Below, piece after piece: positions 12,713 to 24,364 of a stretch of DNA of 64,000 nucleotides. A program made the position numbers and the translations under genes. How positions within the stretch are numbered: position 1 is the first letter of the stretch; every line of letters begins with the position of its first letter. The stretch comes from Termitomyces sp. T153. Taxonomy: Eukaryota > Basidiomycota > Agaricomycetes > Agaricales > Lyophyllaceae. The stretch is taken from positions 744,001 to 808,000 of the forward strand of contig JACKQL020000004.1 of the NCBI GenBank assembly GCA_018296165.2, read 5' to 3'. The notes under the pieces are model-generated. The model was not told the DNA's origin. It did no database searches and saw only the letters and a list, made by a program, of their open reading frames with translations.

Positions 12713-13547
12713 GAGTAGATTCTGATGTTCAAACGTTTCTCACTACATCCTTTCTGACGAGGACGTAAAGCTTTTAGAAGGATTCCTCCCATTAGAAAAA
12801 CTCCCAGGCTACCTTTTCCCTGGTAGATATCCGGGCCGTACGCCACCTGCGATGTAATACGGATACCCTGTATCCGCCAATTTATTGGAGAAACACTGGG
12901 ACGAAGAAGTCCGACCGTATATGAACATTAACGACCTTTCAGAGAAGTTACTCGAGGCTTTCCAGGACCCAAATCCGCATAAAGTTTTCAGAACTTTTCT
13001 TGTCAGTGCTCTTTTGGACCTTGAGGAAGAGTTATCCGAAGAAACTGGATGGGGTATCCAGATGAACAAGGTGTATGGTATCTCTGGAGACCCTTGTTTC
13101 TGGATGGCCTCGCTTCGCGGAAATTATAGTGGTACTACTATCCCTGAACCGCATATAAGGAGACTTCGGGAGGCGCTCGTTGCTGAGGGTCCTCCAATGT
13201 GGTAATTAGCACATGGAGACGATGGACAATGGGATACGAAAGGATCACTCACGCCGTTTGATGCCGAGGCGTTGATTCGAGCACTTGGATAGGGTGTTTA
13301 AATGTTACATGGAGACATATGGGACTCTGGAAATGACCAACACATGTATGATGTCCATTACCTGCTTTGCTGTTCAATTTGTATTGGTTTCATTACTACA
13401 TATATAGTATGTGCCGATTGGCAATGATTTTCTCCTTAATAGCTATCTTTGTACTGGATACAGGGTAGCTAGTATAAGTCTGCTCGGATCGACCTACATA
13501 ACATCCCGTAAGTGCATGACTTGATTCATGTGCAATCCAGACCCGAT
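12713..13547 (+). pseudogene. 5'-truncated duplicate of the 63-kb hypothetical gene
   Basis: This 0.83-kb block is an inverted copy of 62930-62064, including intron, coding sequence and about 270 bp of 3' flank. It begins inside the intron (AGTAGATTCTGATG), so the first exon with the start codon is missing, and the intron's AG acceptor (TTCAG in the other copy) reads GACGAG. The coding part (12768-13290) carries EKHWDEEVRPYMN, GWGIQMNKVYGISGDP and PHIRRLREAL. Two in-frame TAA codons replace tyrosine codons: near 12854 before GYPVSANLLEKHW, and near 13202 after PPMW. The last block, FDAEALIRALG, is still present. It cannot make the full protein. The protein family is unknown to me. Confidence 0.8.
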
Positions 13548-14007
13548 CAATCAGGTTTCAACGACTCAACAACCATTGAGGCTTACGCTGATGCAGTTTT
13601 TATTTTTTTCTATCACTTTCCAACATTGTCTGGGAAGGTTTGGGAGCTTGCTCCGTGCGTACAAGTTCGAGTGCGCAGATCTAACGCCAACCATAATATA
13701 TGATATCAACTAATATTGCTACTTGAATCCGCAATGACGTGGAGATTAAGCACTACTCACAGTCTTACAAAGGTATCTGTGAGCGTATCGTAGCGTAGTG
13801 GATCTGCTGAATATGAGTCTTGATTTGTTCCCCAATTGCCATGAGAATTTGTGGGATTGACATTGCTTCCGAACTTCATGCGTTTCTACAAATAAAAACA
13901 GATTGATCAGTGTATCTTTTCGTAGATAAGTCTTGTCACATCCCGAAGAGCATCATAGGCAACCAAAGTCGTATGTGAGTCAAATCTTCAGCAATGATTG
14001 TCGGCAA
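13548..14007. other. Intergenic, nothing recognised
   Basis: Overlapping short frames occur at 13512-13713, but no domain, splice signals or repeats could be supported. Confidence 0.5.
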
Positions 14008-14117
14008 ATGTCAACAGTACATTGAATAGACCAGATTTTTTATGTCAACAGTACATTGAATAGACTATGGGGATTTTTTATGTCAAAATTTCATTGAAGA
14101 GACTAAAGGGATTTTTG
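14008..14117. repeat. Tandem repeat of about 34-37 bp, three copies
   Basis: ATGTCAACAGTACATTGAAT or a variant recurs at 14008, 14042 and 14079, each followed by AGAC and a T-rich run. The third copy is more diverged. The units are adjacent with no spacers. Confidence 0.8.
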
Positions 14118-14239
14118 AATCACAGAGGTAGAACGGCATTTTGATTGAGGTAAGGGCTGCCAGTGCATCTAATGACCACCTTGAGTACACATGATTTTTG
14201 CTCATATACACAAACATAAGGTTGAGAAGGAAGTGATGG

Positions 14240-14607
14240 TCAGAATTCCTCAGGAGTAGCAGTCCTAGTTTGGTTGAAATTTTTCAAGGATGAGTACGGC
14301 ATGACATAAGAAGAATGGAAGCCTTCTTTTGCATGAAAAATGATTGATTGGAGTGCTGAAGGCGCCGTGGCTCCATGGAGTAGAATTGCCTCAAGTGCTT
14401 GTCGAAAGGATACTCCATCTCGCGTGTATACCATCAATTTTAGCCCAGATGGATGAAGACGTAAAGTAAATGTCCAGCAAGAAAAACGCTATACGCAGTT
14501 GTAGAAACGCCGAGCTCCATCATCGCCAGCGTGAATGGGAACAAGTGCATCAGAAAACATGACTGCCATTTCTAGATCTGGAAAAGCCAAAACGCGAGAA
14601 GTCATTG
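14240..14607 (-). CDS. Small unrecognised gene
   Basis: An open frame from 14607 (MTSRVLAFPDLEMAVMFSDA) runs to about 14495 and ends with DDGARRFYNC. It is followed in frame, after one stop, by a second stretch to 14240 (MMVYTRDGVSFRQALEAIL ... TATPEEF). The stop may sit in a short intron that I cannot place, or mark a lesion. No domain is recognised. Confidence 0.3.
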
Positions 14608-15191
14608 TGAGATTGAAGACAAAACAAACGATCTAGATGACTGTCAGCCAGAACTCATCAGCTCACCCACACGACGCCGGGGTATCCTAGCCTCCCACAG
14701 TCGTCATATTTGGATTCGAACCATGCCTCAAATCTCAAATCGCCATGATGTCGGCTTTGGAACCGAGACCTTGTGCTGGGCACGGGGATGATGCACCATG
14801 AGAAAGCTGAGTCAGAATTCAGCCGGAGTTGCTACATCAATCCCCGTCGCCTGAAAGTCGGCAGATAATGATCGGTAAAGCGCCAAGAAAGAGAGCAAGA
14901 GGTCGGAAACAAAAAACTTGCAGAAACTTATAGGGTGAATAATGACGGAGTACTAAGAATGAGAGAATGCATTACTCAGCTCTAACTTTAATAAGGCATG
15001 GGAACAAGTTTCCGCAAAGGCGTTCGAGATGAGAAACCGCTTGGAAGACACGATTCTTGCATGATTAGTGAAGCCAAAAATACTGGATGATCATGGATGG
15101 TGATAACTTGTGCTGTACATAGCTTAGATCATCGACGACGATTTGTGTGTCCCGAGATATCTTCGGACGAGGTCGGAATTGCGCGTGAATT
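14608..15191. other. Intergenic, nothing recognised
   Basis: CpG-containing unique-looking sequence. I see no gene, repeat or RNA structure here. Confidence 0.5.
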
Positions 15192-15614
15192 TCAGAAAGA
15201 TATCGATAGACGCAGATAAGAGCTCACCCACAACGACACGATCAAGGATAAAGGTTTACTGTGTACATACCACATATCTTGCTTGGCGGATGTCGGCAGA
15301 ATAGACTGAGAAAAATTCAGACGCCCCTTGGTGTCACGGCCAGAACGGCGTAGGATAGCAGGGAAACGACTCACGTATACGTACCCCCATGATATCTTCT
15401 TTTTTTCCAAATGACTTGTCCACACTGTATCATGATGGCTGTTGACGAGACAATAGAGCTCCACATGACTGGCAGTTAAGTCTGTTTGACCAATGTCGTG
15501 TAGTCCGATGGAATTACTAGAAAAATTCAGGGCTGTAACCACACGCGCCAGGGTCACTTGATTGTCGACCAAACTCTTATCTGGTTGATCCATATTGGAT
15601 GCTATAAGTAGCAC
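15192..15614 (-). CDS. Uncertain 140-codon open frame upstream of amine oxidase 1
   Basis: A single uninterrupted frame starting MLLIASNMDQPDKSLVDN, divergent from the amine oxidase gene and overlapping its promoter. It has no recognisable domain, membrane segment or low-complexity part. It may be a chance frame. Confidence 0.2.
   Translation of the reverse strand: MLLIASNMDQPDKSLVDNQVTLARVVTALNFSSNSIGLHDIGQTDLTASHVELYCLVNSHHDTVWTSHLEKKKISWGYVYVSRFPAILRRSGRDTKGRLNFSQSILPTSAKQDMWYVHSKPLSLIVSLWVSSYLRLSISF
15601..15610 (+). promoter_or_regulatory. TATA-like element of amine oxidase 1
   Basis: GCTATAAGTA lies about 55-60 bases upstream of the start codon at 15664, a plausible TATA position for a fungal gene with a short leader. 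Confidence 0.4.
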
Positions 15615-15663
15615 ATACTTCTCCCAATGGGCCCATTAGTAGTCGAAACCCCTCGAGCTCACA

Positions 15664-18522
15664 ATGTCTCCCACCAATGTCGTCGGACCCTCCGTCAAGC
15701 AGACTCCGGTTGCTTTCAAGCATCCGTTAGATCCTTTGACCCCCGACGAGGTACTTTTGCTAACCCACACATGTGCGCGATCACTTGCTCATGCGCCTTG
15801 TGACTTCAGATCACTGCGGCTTCCCTTGCTATCCGCCATTACGTGGCAGAAAAGCCTGATGTTAAAGCGATCAAGTTCATAACACTATATCTTCTTCCTC
15901 CACCGAAGAAGGCTGTGCTTGCCCACTTGGGCATCCCTACAAGCGCTGGCGGTAAACCTGAGACCCCAGTACTCATTGTCCGTCGAGCAGAATCTGATGT
16001 ACGTTCATCTTCAGTAACTCTCATCTAATAGGGTCTCATTTCAATGTTCCTATTTGATCCTTGATTATATCTAGTTCCTGGATGTTACCACTGGGTAAAG
16101 CTTCAAAATTCTGCGCAATGCATCCTGTCATTGACCTCATTATTATCCATATAGAAACTCGTACAACACTACCCTCTCCTACCGCGATTCAAGATGGCAG
16201 GTTGACACCTTTGAGAAGCTGCCCGAGGCCTTGCACGCACAAATTTCCCCTGAGGAGCTCGTTGCAGCCGAGGAAGTTGTGAGGAAGGATCCCGTGGTTC
16301 AGAAGTTGGCCGCCGCCGTCGGTGAGCCTTTCCATTACTCTCTATAGATCTTATTTTCATCTCTTCCTTCAGGCGTCGCTCCACATCAAATATGCTGCGA
16401 TGGCTGGACAATCGGCTACGATGAGCGTTTCCCCAAACAGCGCAGGGTCCAACAGGCTCTCGCTTTTGCCAGGTTCTCTGACCATGACAATATCTACGCT
16501 CACCCTTTGGTAAGCCTATTGATTTGAACAACATAGAAGCAATACTTATCATGTCGTAGGATTTCATCCCTGTCGTGGACACCAACACGAACCAAGTTAT
16601 TCATATCGGTGCGTCGTCCACCTATCTCTTGCTTCCAACATCTGATTGTTGCTTAGATTTTCCGCCAACGTACAAGAAAACCCCCAACGGACTGACTCTC
16701 TCTTCTTCTTCCACAGCTCCTCCTGCACTCTCGGATGCCGAAAGAGCATTAGCTCACTCCGGCCGCGACCGTATTCACCCTCCTCTTCCAGGACAGAACT
16801 TCCTGCCTGACTTGATGGCACAGGACAACAAGAACTTTAAGCTTCGCGACGACATTAAGCCTCTCCACATCCTTCAGCCTGAGGGCGTTTCCTTCAAGAT
16901 GGATGGTCACGAACTGGAGTGGCAGAATTGGAAGATGCACATTTGTATGCTCAAGTCTTCTCTTGAATCTTTTTCATCATTGACGTGCATTGGCTACAGC
17001 GTTTACTCAGAGAGAGGGTATCGCCCTGTCCACCATTACCTACAACGACCATGGCGAGATCCGACCCATTATATACCGTCTCTCCTTGGCTGAGATGGTT
17101 GTTCCTTATGGGGCACCTGAGTATCCGCATCACAGGAAATTCGCCTTTGATACGTAAGTTACTTGAGTTATCCAGGATTGCATTTCCATGATTGTACATT
17201 GTAGTGGCGAGTATGGTATGGGTACGATGGCTAATGAGCTTTCCCTTGGCTGCGACTGCCTTGGTCAAATCCACTATCTTGTGAGTACGGTACAGCTCTA
17301 TAGTCTTCCTTTTGAACTAACTGTGATTATAGCCTGGCGCGTACGTCAGCAACAACGGAACTCCTGCCATCATCAAGAATGTCATCTGTATCCACGAAGA
17401 GGACTCCGGCGTTCTGTGGAAGCACACCGACTACCGCCCTGGTGGACGTTCCCAGACCGTCCGTCGTCGCAGGCTAGTTGTGAGCATGGTTTGCACATTA
17501 GCCAACTACGGTGCGTCCTTCACGAACCCTTCATTTTCGAAAGTCTTACATCTTCACCCCACAGAGTATATCTGGAACTACCACTTCTACCAAGACGGCA
17601 GTATCGAGTTCGAAATTCGTCTTACTGGTATACTCAATGTCTACGTCGCCGACAAGGACGAAACTAGCCCCTACGGTACCGTCGTCGCGCCCGGGATCAA
17701 TGCTCAGTACCACCAACACCTCTTCTCCGTCCGCATCGACCCAATGATTGACGGTCTCTACAACTCTGTGGTCGAATCCGACATTATCTCCCTCCCTGAC
17801 GCTCCCACAGGTTCACCTGCCAACTTTGCTGGTAATGCCTTCATTTCAAAAGAGACGGTCCTCACTACCGAAGTTGGTCGTCAATTCGACTGGGCAAAGG
17901 AACGCCGCTGGAAGATAGTCAACAGCGCCAGGAAGCATCACGCGAGTGGCAAGAACGTCGGATACAGCATTAGCATGAAGGGTGGTGCGACGCCGATGAT
18001 GGCGCGCCCTGATAGTTGGGCAGCGAAGCGTGCTGCGTTCGTGACGAATGCGTTGTGGGTCTGCCGCGATGTTGAGGGTCCGAAGGGTAGCAGGATGTGG
18101 CCTTCCGGCAAATATGTCCCCCAGACAAGAGTGGAGCCTGAAGATTCGCTTGGAAAGTGGGCCGAAGGCAAGCAGAATATTGAGGATGAGGATATTCTGA
18201 TTTTTTTGACAGTTGGTATGCACTTTGTTGACTGATTTCGATCGTTACTCAAGTTTGATGGACAGGTACCACGCACATTCCAAGACCGGAGGACTGGCCT
18301 GTGTACATTCATTTCTCTGTTGTGAGGTATCCTGATACTGATTTGATACTTCATAGTATGCCGGTTGAGCATTTGAACGTTACGCTGAAGCCAAATTCGT
18401 TCTTCAGGGCGAACCCGAGTATGGATGTCCCAGGAACGAATGACCTTAAGAGTATAGCCGCTTTCTCCAATAATGGCTACAATAATACCTGCGTCGAAAA
18501 TGGAGCAGATTGCTGTCACTAA
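15664..18522 (+). CDS. Copper amine oxidase 1 (primary amine oxidase)
   Basis: A copper/topaquinone amine oxidase that oxidises primary amines to aldehydes with release of ammonia and H2O2. Thirteen exons: 15664-15750, 15810-15998, 16075-16094, 16155-16321, 16373-16509, 16560-16608, 16657-16944, 17000-17153, 17205-17280, 17333-17510, 17565-18215, 18266-18302 and 18357-18522. They total 2199 nt, or 732 residues, in one open frame. Introns are about 50-76 bp and all GT-AG. Cofactor Tyr448 lies in [13 protein letters not shown] and the catalytic-base Asp363 in FDTGEYGMG. Copper ligands are His498 and His500 ([12 protein letters not shown]) and probably His669 ([10 protein letters not shown]). 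The length and residue spacing fit the yeast/fungal enzymes. There is no obvious signal peptide. The start [13 protein letters not shown] is supported by the matching start of the downstream paralogue. The gene looks functional. Confidence 0.96.
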
Positions 18523-19542
18523 TTCCACGCTTGTCACTTATAGTTACGTATGGAGTCCACAGGCTATCTGTCTTATTCGATCTTCGTTGTTCTCCCACGT
18601 ATATAAATATTTATCATGTAAATATGATCAATACAGATGTCATGACTATCCACACGTCTTATGCTCCTGATGAAATTGGCAATATATCCAGTCTAATAGG
18701 GAAATAATTTACAACATTAAATATGTTTTACTGTGAGAATTTTGCCAAGAAACTTCTGCTGCGTAGGTTAATTCATTCAAACACCGCAAACATAAGTTTG
18801 GTTCTTCCAAAAATTCTGATAAATGTTTTCCATTAGTTTCATTGTCTCATTTGTCTCATAATATACCAATTTAGTATGGTTTCTTGGTTTTCTGCACTTA
18901 TGAATCATGGTCAATCATTTGTTCCTCGAAGTGCAGATTTTCAATACATGCGCTAAAGCAGAACAACGATATGCGGATTGTATCGACAAATTCCGGAATA
19001 CTGATAGTAGATGTTTGCGATAAATCTCTTGTAATGTCACCACTTTTTAATTGGTGAGAATTGAATGAAGTTTTCAGGAGGATTTTCTCCTTATCTGACT
19101 AGAACATGTATCATTCAATAAGCAGATAGCCCGCTACGTTCAAATGAAATCCGAGAAGTTCTTGATGGGGATCGAATAAGACAGATCATTGCCTCCCTCA
19201 CAAGTTACAAATCTATTATCCACTCGCATTTCTATATTGTATATTGATTCGCGTGATCAAATGACGCGGATAGCGGTGACAATGGATGTCTTATTTCCCC
19301 GCTAGAGATCTACAGCAGGTCAGCAGGCCATTGCACAAGTAAGGAATCGCAATCGGCAACCAGAATACAGGCTGCATCTACTGCATCTCGTTACTCCGTA
19401 GCTATTCTTAACGTTTGGACGTAAAGTTTGTAATCTGAAGAAAGAGGCAATCAACAGTGAGACAAGACGGAAGTTAGTTTTCATATGGCACCCGCCAATT
19501 ACCATGGGTAGCATCTGTGGAACCTTATAATTATTGATCATC
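18523..19542. other. Intergenic region between the amine oxidase paralogues
   Basis: About 1 kb holding the 3' end of amine oxidase 1 and the promoter of amine oxidase 2. No further gene is supported. Short minus frames at 19320-19541 look accidental. Confidence 0.5.
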
Positions 19543-19552
19543 CTATATAATA
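19543..19552 (+). promoter_or_regulatory. TATA element of amine oxidase 2
   Basis: CTATATAATA lies about 40-50 bases upstream of the start codon at 19592 and is a good TATA match. Confidence 0.5.
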
Positions 19553-19591
19553 AGGTTCAACTTCGAGTTCGAGCCCAATCTCGAGTCCTAC

Positions 19592-22464
19592 ATGTCTCCT
19601 ACTGCTTGCCACACTCCTGCCGTCCAATCCTTCGTGAAGGAGAAGCCCGTTGCTTTCAAGCATCCGTTGGATCCTTTGACCCCCGACGAAGTAATATTTG
19701 TTCAATTTTCATCATGCACATATCGTTATTTACTTATACGCCTTGTGACTTCAGATCACCGCGGCCTCTCTTGCTATCCGTCTTTACATTGCAGAGAAGA
19801 CAGACGTGACAGCAATTAAGTTTATCACCTTGAATCACCTCCCTCCACCTAAGAAGATTGTTCTTGCCTACCTGGGCATTTCCACAAGTCCCGACGACAA
19901 ACCTGAGGCACCAGCGCCTATCATACGTCAAGCAGAGTCTGATGTGCGTGGTTTCGATCTTATCTCATCATCTAATCAAGTTGATCTCTAATTCCAGTTC
20001 TTGGATGTTACCACTGGGTAAATCTTCAAAATTGCGTACAAAACTTCCTGACATCAACCTCGACGCATAGAAACTCATACAACACAATCTTGTCTTATCG
20101 TGATTCGAAGTGGCAGGTTGATACTTTTGAGAAGCTTCCCGAAAGCCAGCATCCGCAGATTACCCCTGAGGAAGTCCTTGTGGCTGAAAATGTTGTGAGG
20201 AACGATCCTGCGATTCAGAAATTGGCCGCGGACGTCGGTGAGTCTTTTCATCTCTGGATCCTTTTCAATCCTCATCCCTTCCTGCAGGTATTGCTCCTCA
20301 TCAAATATTTTGCGACGGTTGGGCAATTGGCTATGACGAACGTTTCCCTGCACAATGCAGAGTCTTACAGGCCTTGGTTTACGCCAGGTTCTCCGAGCAT
20401 GAGAATTTATATGCTCATCCTCTAGTAAGTTCACTCATACTCATCCAATATTGAGAGCAATGATCACCGTATTATAGGATTTCGTTCCTGTCATTGATTC
20501 TAACGCAGAGGAAGTCATCCACATTGGTGCATAGTTTTGTCTATATCGTATCCCTAATGACTTCTAATGACTTATTGACCTCAGACTTTCCACCCACGTA
20601 CAAGAACACTCCCAACGGACCGACTCTCTCTGCTTCTTCAACTGCTCCCCCTGCACTCTCCAACACCGAAGAGGCATTGGCCCACTCCAGCCGTGAACGT
20701 GTTCATCCTCCCCTGGCCAGACAGAACTTCCTTCCCGACTTGATGGCCGAAGATGACAAGGACTTCAAGCTTCGGGACGATATCAAACCTCTCCATATTG
20801 TTCAGCCCGAGGGTGTGTCTTTCAAGACGAATGGCCAAGAGCTGGAGTGGCAGAACTGGAAAATGCATATTTGTATGTTCAAATCATCTACTGAGCCTTC
20901 TTCATCACTCTCATACATCTGCTCCAGCGTTTACCCAAAGAGAGGGTATCGTATTGTCCACCATTACCTACAATGATCACGGAGAGATCCGTCCCATCAT
21001 CTACCGTCTCTCCTTGGCTGAGATGGTTGTTCCTTATGCTGCACCTGAGTTCCCACACACAAGGAAACTCGCTTTCGACTCGTACGTCATCTCAGTACAT
21101 CCGGAAATATCCACTGATTCGCTCGATCATAGCGGGGAATATGGTATGGGTGCCATGGCTAATGAGCTTTCCCTCGGATGTGACTGTCTGGGTCAAATTC
21201 ATTATCTTGTGAGTAAACTTCAGTGACCTCACTCTTAGCTAACCACCATCTGTAGCCTGGTGCGTATGTCAGCCACAATGGAAGTCCTGTCATCATCAAG
21301 AATGCCATCTGCATACACGAAGAGGATGCCGGTGTGTTGTGGAAGCATACCGATTACCGTCCTGGTGGACGCACTCAAACAGTTCGTCGTCGTAGACTGG
21401 TCGTCAGCATGGTTTGCACATTGGCAAACTATGGTAAATTCTTTCAACCCTTCCTCTTGTCGCGTCTCCTGATAGACTTGATTCAACAGAGTACATTTGG
21501 AACTACCACTTTTACCAAGACGGCAGTATCGAGTTAGAGATCCGTCTCACCGGTATTCTGAACGTCTATGTCGCTGACAAGGACGAACCCAGCCCCTACG
21601 GCACTCTCGTTGCACCTGGCATTAATTCCCAGAATCACCAACACCTCTTCTCCGTCCGCATCGACCCCATGATTGATGGTCTCTACAACTCTGTTGTCGA
21701 ATCCGACACTATTCCCATCCCGAACGCTCCCACCGGTTCCACGCTCAACTTTGCTGGCAATGGCTTTATATCCAGGGAGACGGTCCTCACCACTGAAGCT
21801 GGTCGCCAATTTGATTGGGCTAAGGAGCGTCGTTGGAAGATCATTAACAGTGCTAGGAAACATTATGCCAGTGGGAAGAATGTCGGATACAGTATTGGCA
21901 TGAAGGGTGGTGCCACGCCGATGATGGCGCGTCCTGGTAGCTGGGCAGCCAAGCGTGCTGGGTTTGTGAGGAATGCATTGTGGGTTTGTCGCGATGTTGA
22001 GGGCCCCAAGGGTGGTAGGATGTGGCCTGCTGGAAAGTATGTCCCCCAGACGAGGGCGGAGCCGGAGGATTCACTTTGCAGGTGGGTTGAAGGTAAGCAG
22101 AATGTTGAAAACGAGGACATTCTGGTCTATGTGACCGTTGGTGTGTATTTGATCGCCTATTTTCGAAGCTCACAATAATGCTTATGGTAATTGAATAAGG
22201 TACTACACACATTCCGAGACCTGAGGATTGGCCTGTGTACGTACATCTTCTTTCTGGGGTGTCGAAGACCGATCATCAGATCGTACTCATAGCATGCCGG
22301 TCGAGCACTTGAGTGTCACGCTCAAGCCGAATTCGTTCTTCAAGGCAAACCCTAGTATGGATGTGCCGGGAACGCATGACCTGAAGAGTGTGCCCGCTTT
22401 CCGGGTCAATGACGCGACAAATGGTCACTCTGATGGGACACAATGTTGCTACTCACATCCTTAA
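19592..22464 (+). CDS. Copper amine oxidase 2 (tandem paralogue)
   Basis: Second copper/topaquinone amine oxidase, in tandem with the first. Thirteen exons at equivalent positions: 19592-19690, 19755-19943, 19998-20017, 20071-20237, 20288-20424, 20478-20526, 20585-20872, 20928-21081, 21133-21208, 21256-21433, 21490-22140, 22200-22236 and 22293-22464. They total 2217 nt, or 738 residues, open throughout. The eleven internal exons have exactly the same lengths as in paralogue 1; only the first and last differ. All key residues are kept: Tyr452 in [12 protein letters not shown], Asp367 in FDSGEYGMG, His502/His504 in [12 protein letters not shown] and His673 in [10 protein letters not shown]. The N- and C-terminal tails differ most (C-terminus ...CCYSHP). 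Both copies appear active, so this is a maintained local duplication. Substrate preference cannot be read from the sequence. Confidence 0.96.
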
Positions 22465-22704
22465 CATATTTTGAACCTTCACTATATTAGCTGACCGGAA
22501 CCCCTCAACATAATCATTTGGTGGTTGGTTGTGATATCGGTGGTCCACGCACGAACATTTGTATTTGTGTCACTTACTGTAACTTTAAGGATACTCCTTG
22601 TGATTCATCGGTCTGATTCTGTACATCTGATTCTGTACATAAAAATCATCGTATCATGTCATGTACACTAGACCCTGTTTTTCTGCTTTCGTTTATTGAT
22701 TCTC

Positions 22705-22986
22705 TCAATTCTCAACTGGGAACTCTGGGAACTCTTCTCCAAAGAGGTGCCATAGCATGGCTCCCACCCTAGAACTTCTCACAATGGCTCTGATTGAGCC
22801 TTCTACGTACAAATCCGAGACCTTCCACTCTGCCTCACTTTGAGGGCATTCGTTAGGGACCCTCCGTGAGTGCGGTTGTTGTAAAACTGCGCAGTTACAA
22901 TATGTTGAGTCAAAAGAATTCAAAAGTATGGTAAGAGGGATGGAATCAAAGTCGAAATTCTCTTCTTGTGTTCCTGATGAAGCCAT
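22705..22986 (-). CDS. Small acidic unrecognised open frame
   Basis: A 93-codon single-exon frame beginning MASSGTQEENFDFDSIPL and ending EEFPEFPVEN. It is rich in acidic residues and has no recognised domain. The context is the convergent 3' flank of amine oxidase 2. It could be a short real gene or a terminal exon. Confidence 0.3.
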   Translation of the reverse strand: MASSGTQEENFDFDSIPLTILLNSFDSTYCNCAVLQQPHSRRVPNECPQSEAEWKVSDLYVEGSIRAIVRSSRVGAMLWHLFGEEFPEFPVEN

Positions 22987-23054
22987 AAAAGAAGTATCAT
23001 GAATTGATTTTGAGTAGTACTTCGATGATTTGTGTTATAATCTTGAATAAAAAT

Positions 23055-23160
23055 GAGATAAAGAAATTCCTAATATTTTTCAAGGAGCTTTTGTTTGATA
23101 TCAAAGATCAGACTATGCAAAGAAATTATAATATTTTTCAAGGATCTTTTGTTTGATCCA
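23055..23160. repeat. Two direct copies of a ~45-bp AT-rich unit
   Basis: AAAGAAATTCCTAATATTTT and its variant AAAGAAATTATAATATTTTT are each followed by CAAGGA(G/T)CTTTTGTTTGAT, about 60 bases apart. They lie at the start of the CpG-poor block. Confidence 0.7.
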
Positions 23161-23395
23161 GACCATCTGACATCATCTTGATATAAAACATGAGGCAATC
23201 CCAGCATATTACCATGCTATCTTGACTTTACCAGGCCATGACACAGCAATGCCATAGTGATATTTAAGTGACTTTGGAATCATATGTACCTCTCTGAATG
23301 TCTCTAGATTATTCTTTAAACTAATACTGGCTTCTATATAATAAACATATATTTCAGCTGAAAATATGAATTTACAAAGAGTTTATTTGGATTCG

Positions 23396-23441
23396 GTGTT
23401 CAAGGTTCAAATCAATAGTTCAAGGTTCAAATCAATATTGG
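23396..23441. repeat. Short tandem duplication
   Basis: GTTCAAGGTTCAAATCAATA is present twice in direct succession. Confidence 0.8.
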
Positions 23442-23553
23442 AATTGACTACATATCCTAGATGTATCTGACTTTTCAATAAATTCCAGGTCATAGGATGC
23501 ATATATGTTAGGCTACCAAATGAGAACTATAAAGTCCAAAGCCCAATGATTCT

Positions 23554-24364
23554 TTGAAGGTACTCTTATGGGGGGCCCCTTTGGACAAAAATGTGAATTT
23601 CGGTTCCTTGAGACTGGTGCCAGGGAAATACCTTTTCAGAATGGTTCTTATTGAACCGGATTTGGTACCTAATCAAGTCAATTTCATGGGTCGATGTTTG
23701 ATTCTTGATTTGCGGCCGCTCTATGCTGGATTCAAACTCCGACAATCTGGTTCTTGACCCTTCCAATATTGCAAACTCGACTTCAGTCACCGGCTTTCAG
23801 TTTTTGGGCAACGTACTCTCACTTTCGTTGGACGTGATGCATCCCACAACGTGATGGCCCGCGTGACCATGCAATATGCTGTCCCTTGGCCTCAGGCATT
23901 ATCCACACCGTCACCCTCTTTTTCACCCTCTTTTTGAATCAACTCTTGGGACACTTTTACCCTTGGATTTGGAATGGTCCTTGACCATGTCTTTGTCTAC
24001 CAATGAAGCAGGACAATGCCTTGCCAATGGCTGCCCCTGTCCTTCATTTTCTCAACAGCTGGTGTGTTACAGACAATCATCTTTTTATTTGACATTACCA
24101 CTGACTTGATTGTTTTATAGCAGTCTCAATGTTGGTGTCGTCACCACCAGAATCAACATGAGGTACTGCATATAAAAGAAAACACACCTCCAAGAGGTGG
24201 TATCTCTGGCATCTGTACCACATTTGTACTGGTATGCATCATCTTTGGCATACTTTTATTTTCAAGCCTGATCAAGTGTTTTATAGCCATCTCAACATTT
24301 TCAGTATAATTCTTTATGTACAACCTGCCATAGACAATGGATTGCACACTCTCCAAGTCCCTCT
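23554..24364. other. Unassigned sequence
   Basis: A small CpG-containing patch (about 23570-23900, including GCGGCCGC near 23712) lies within otherwise CpG-poor DNA. Opposed short frames exist but none is recognisable. Confidence 0.4.

Noticed and set aside
17846..18537. Long minus-strand frames of 125 and 199 codons
   Set aside because: They are antisense to the large exon of amine oxidase 1, which has all catalytic motifs in frame on the plus strand.
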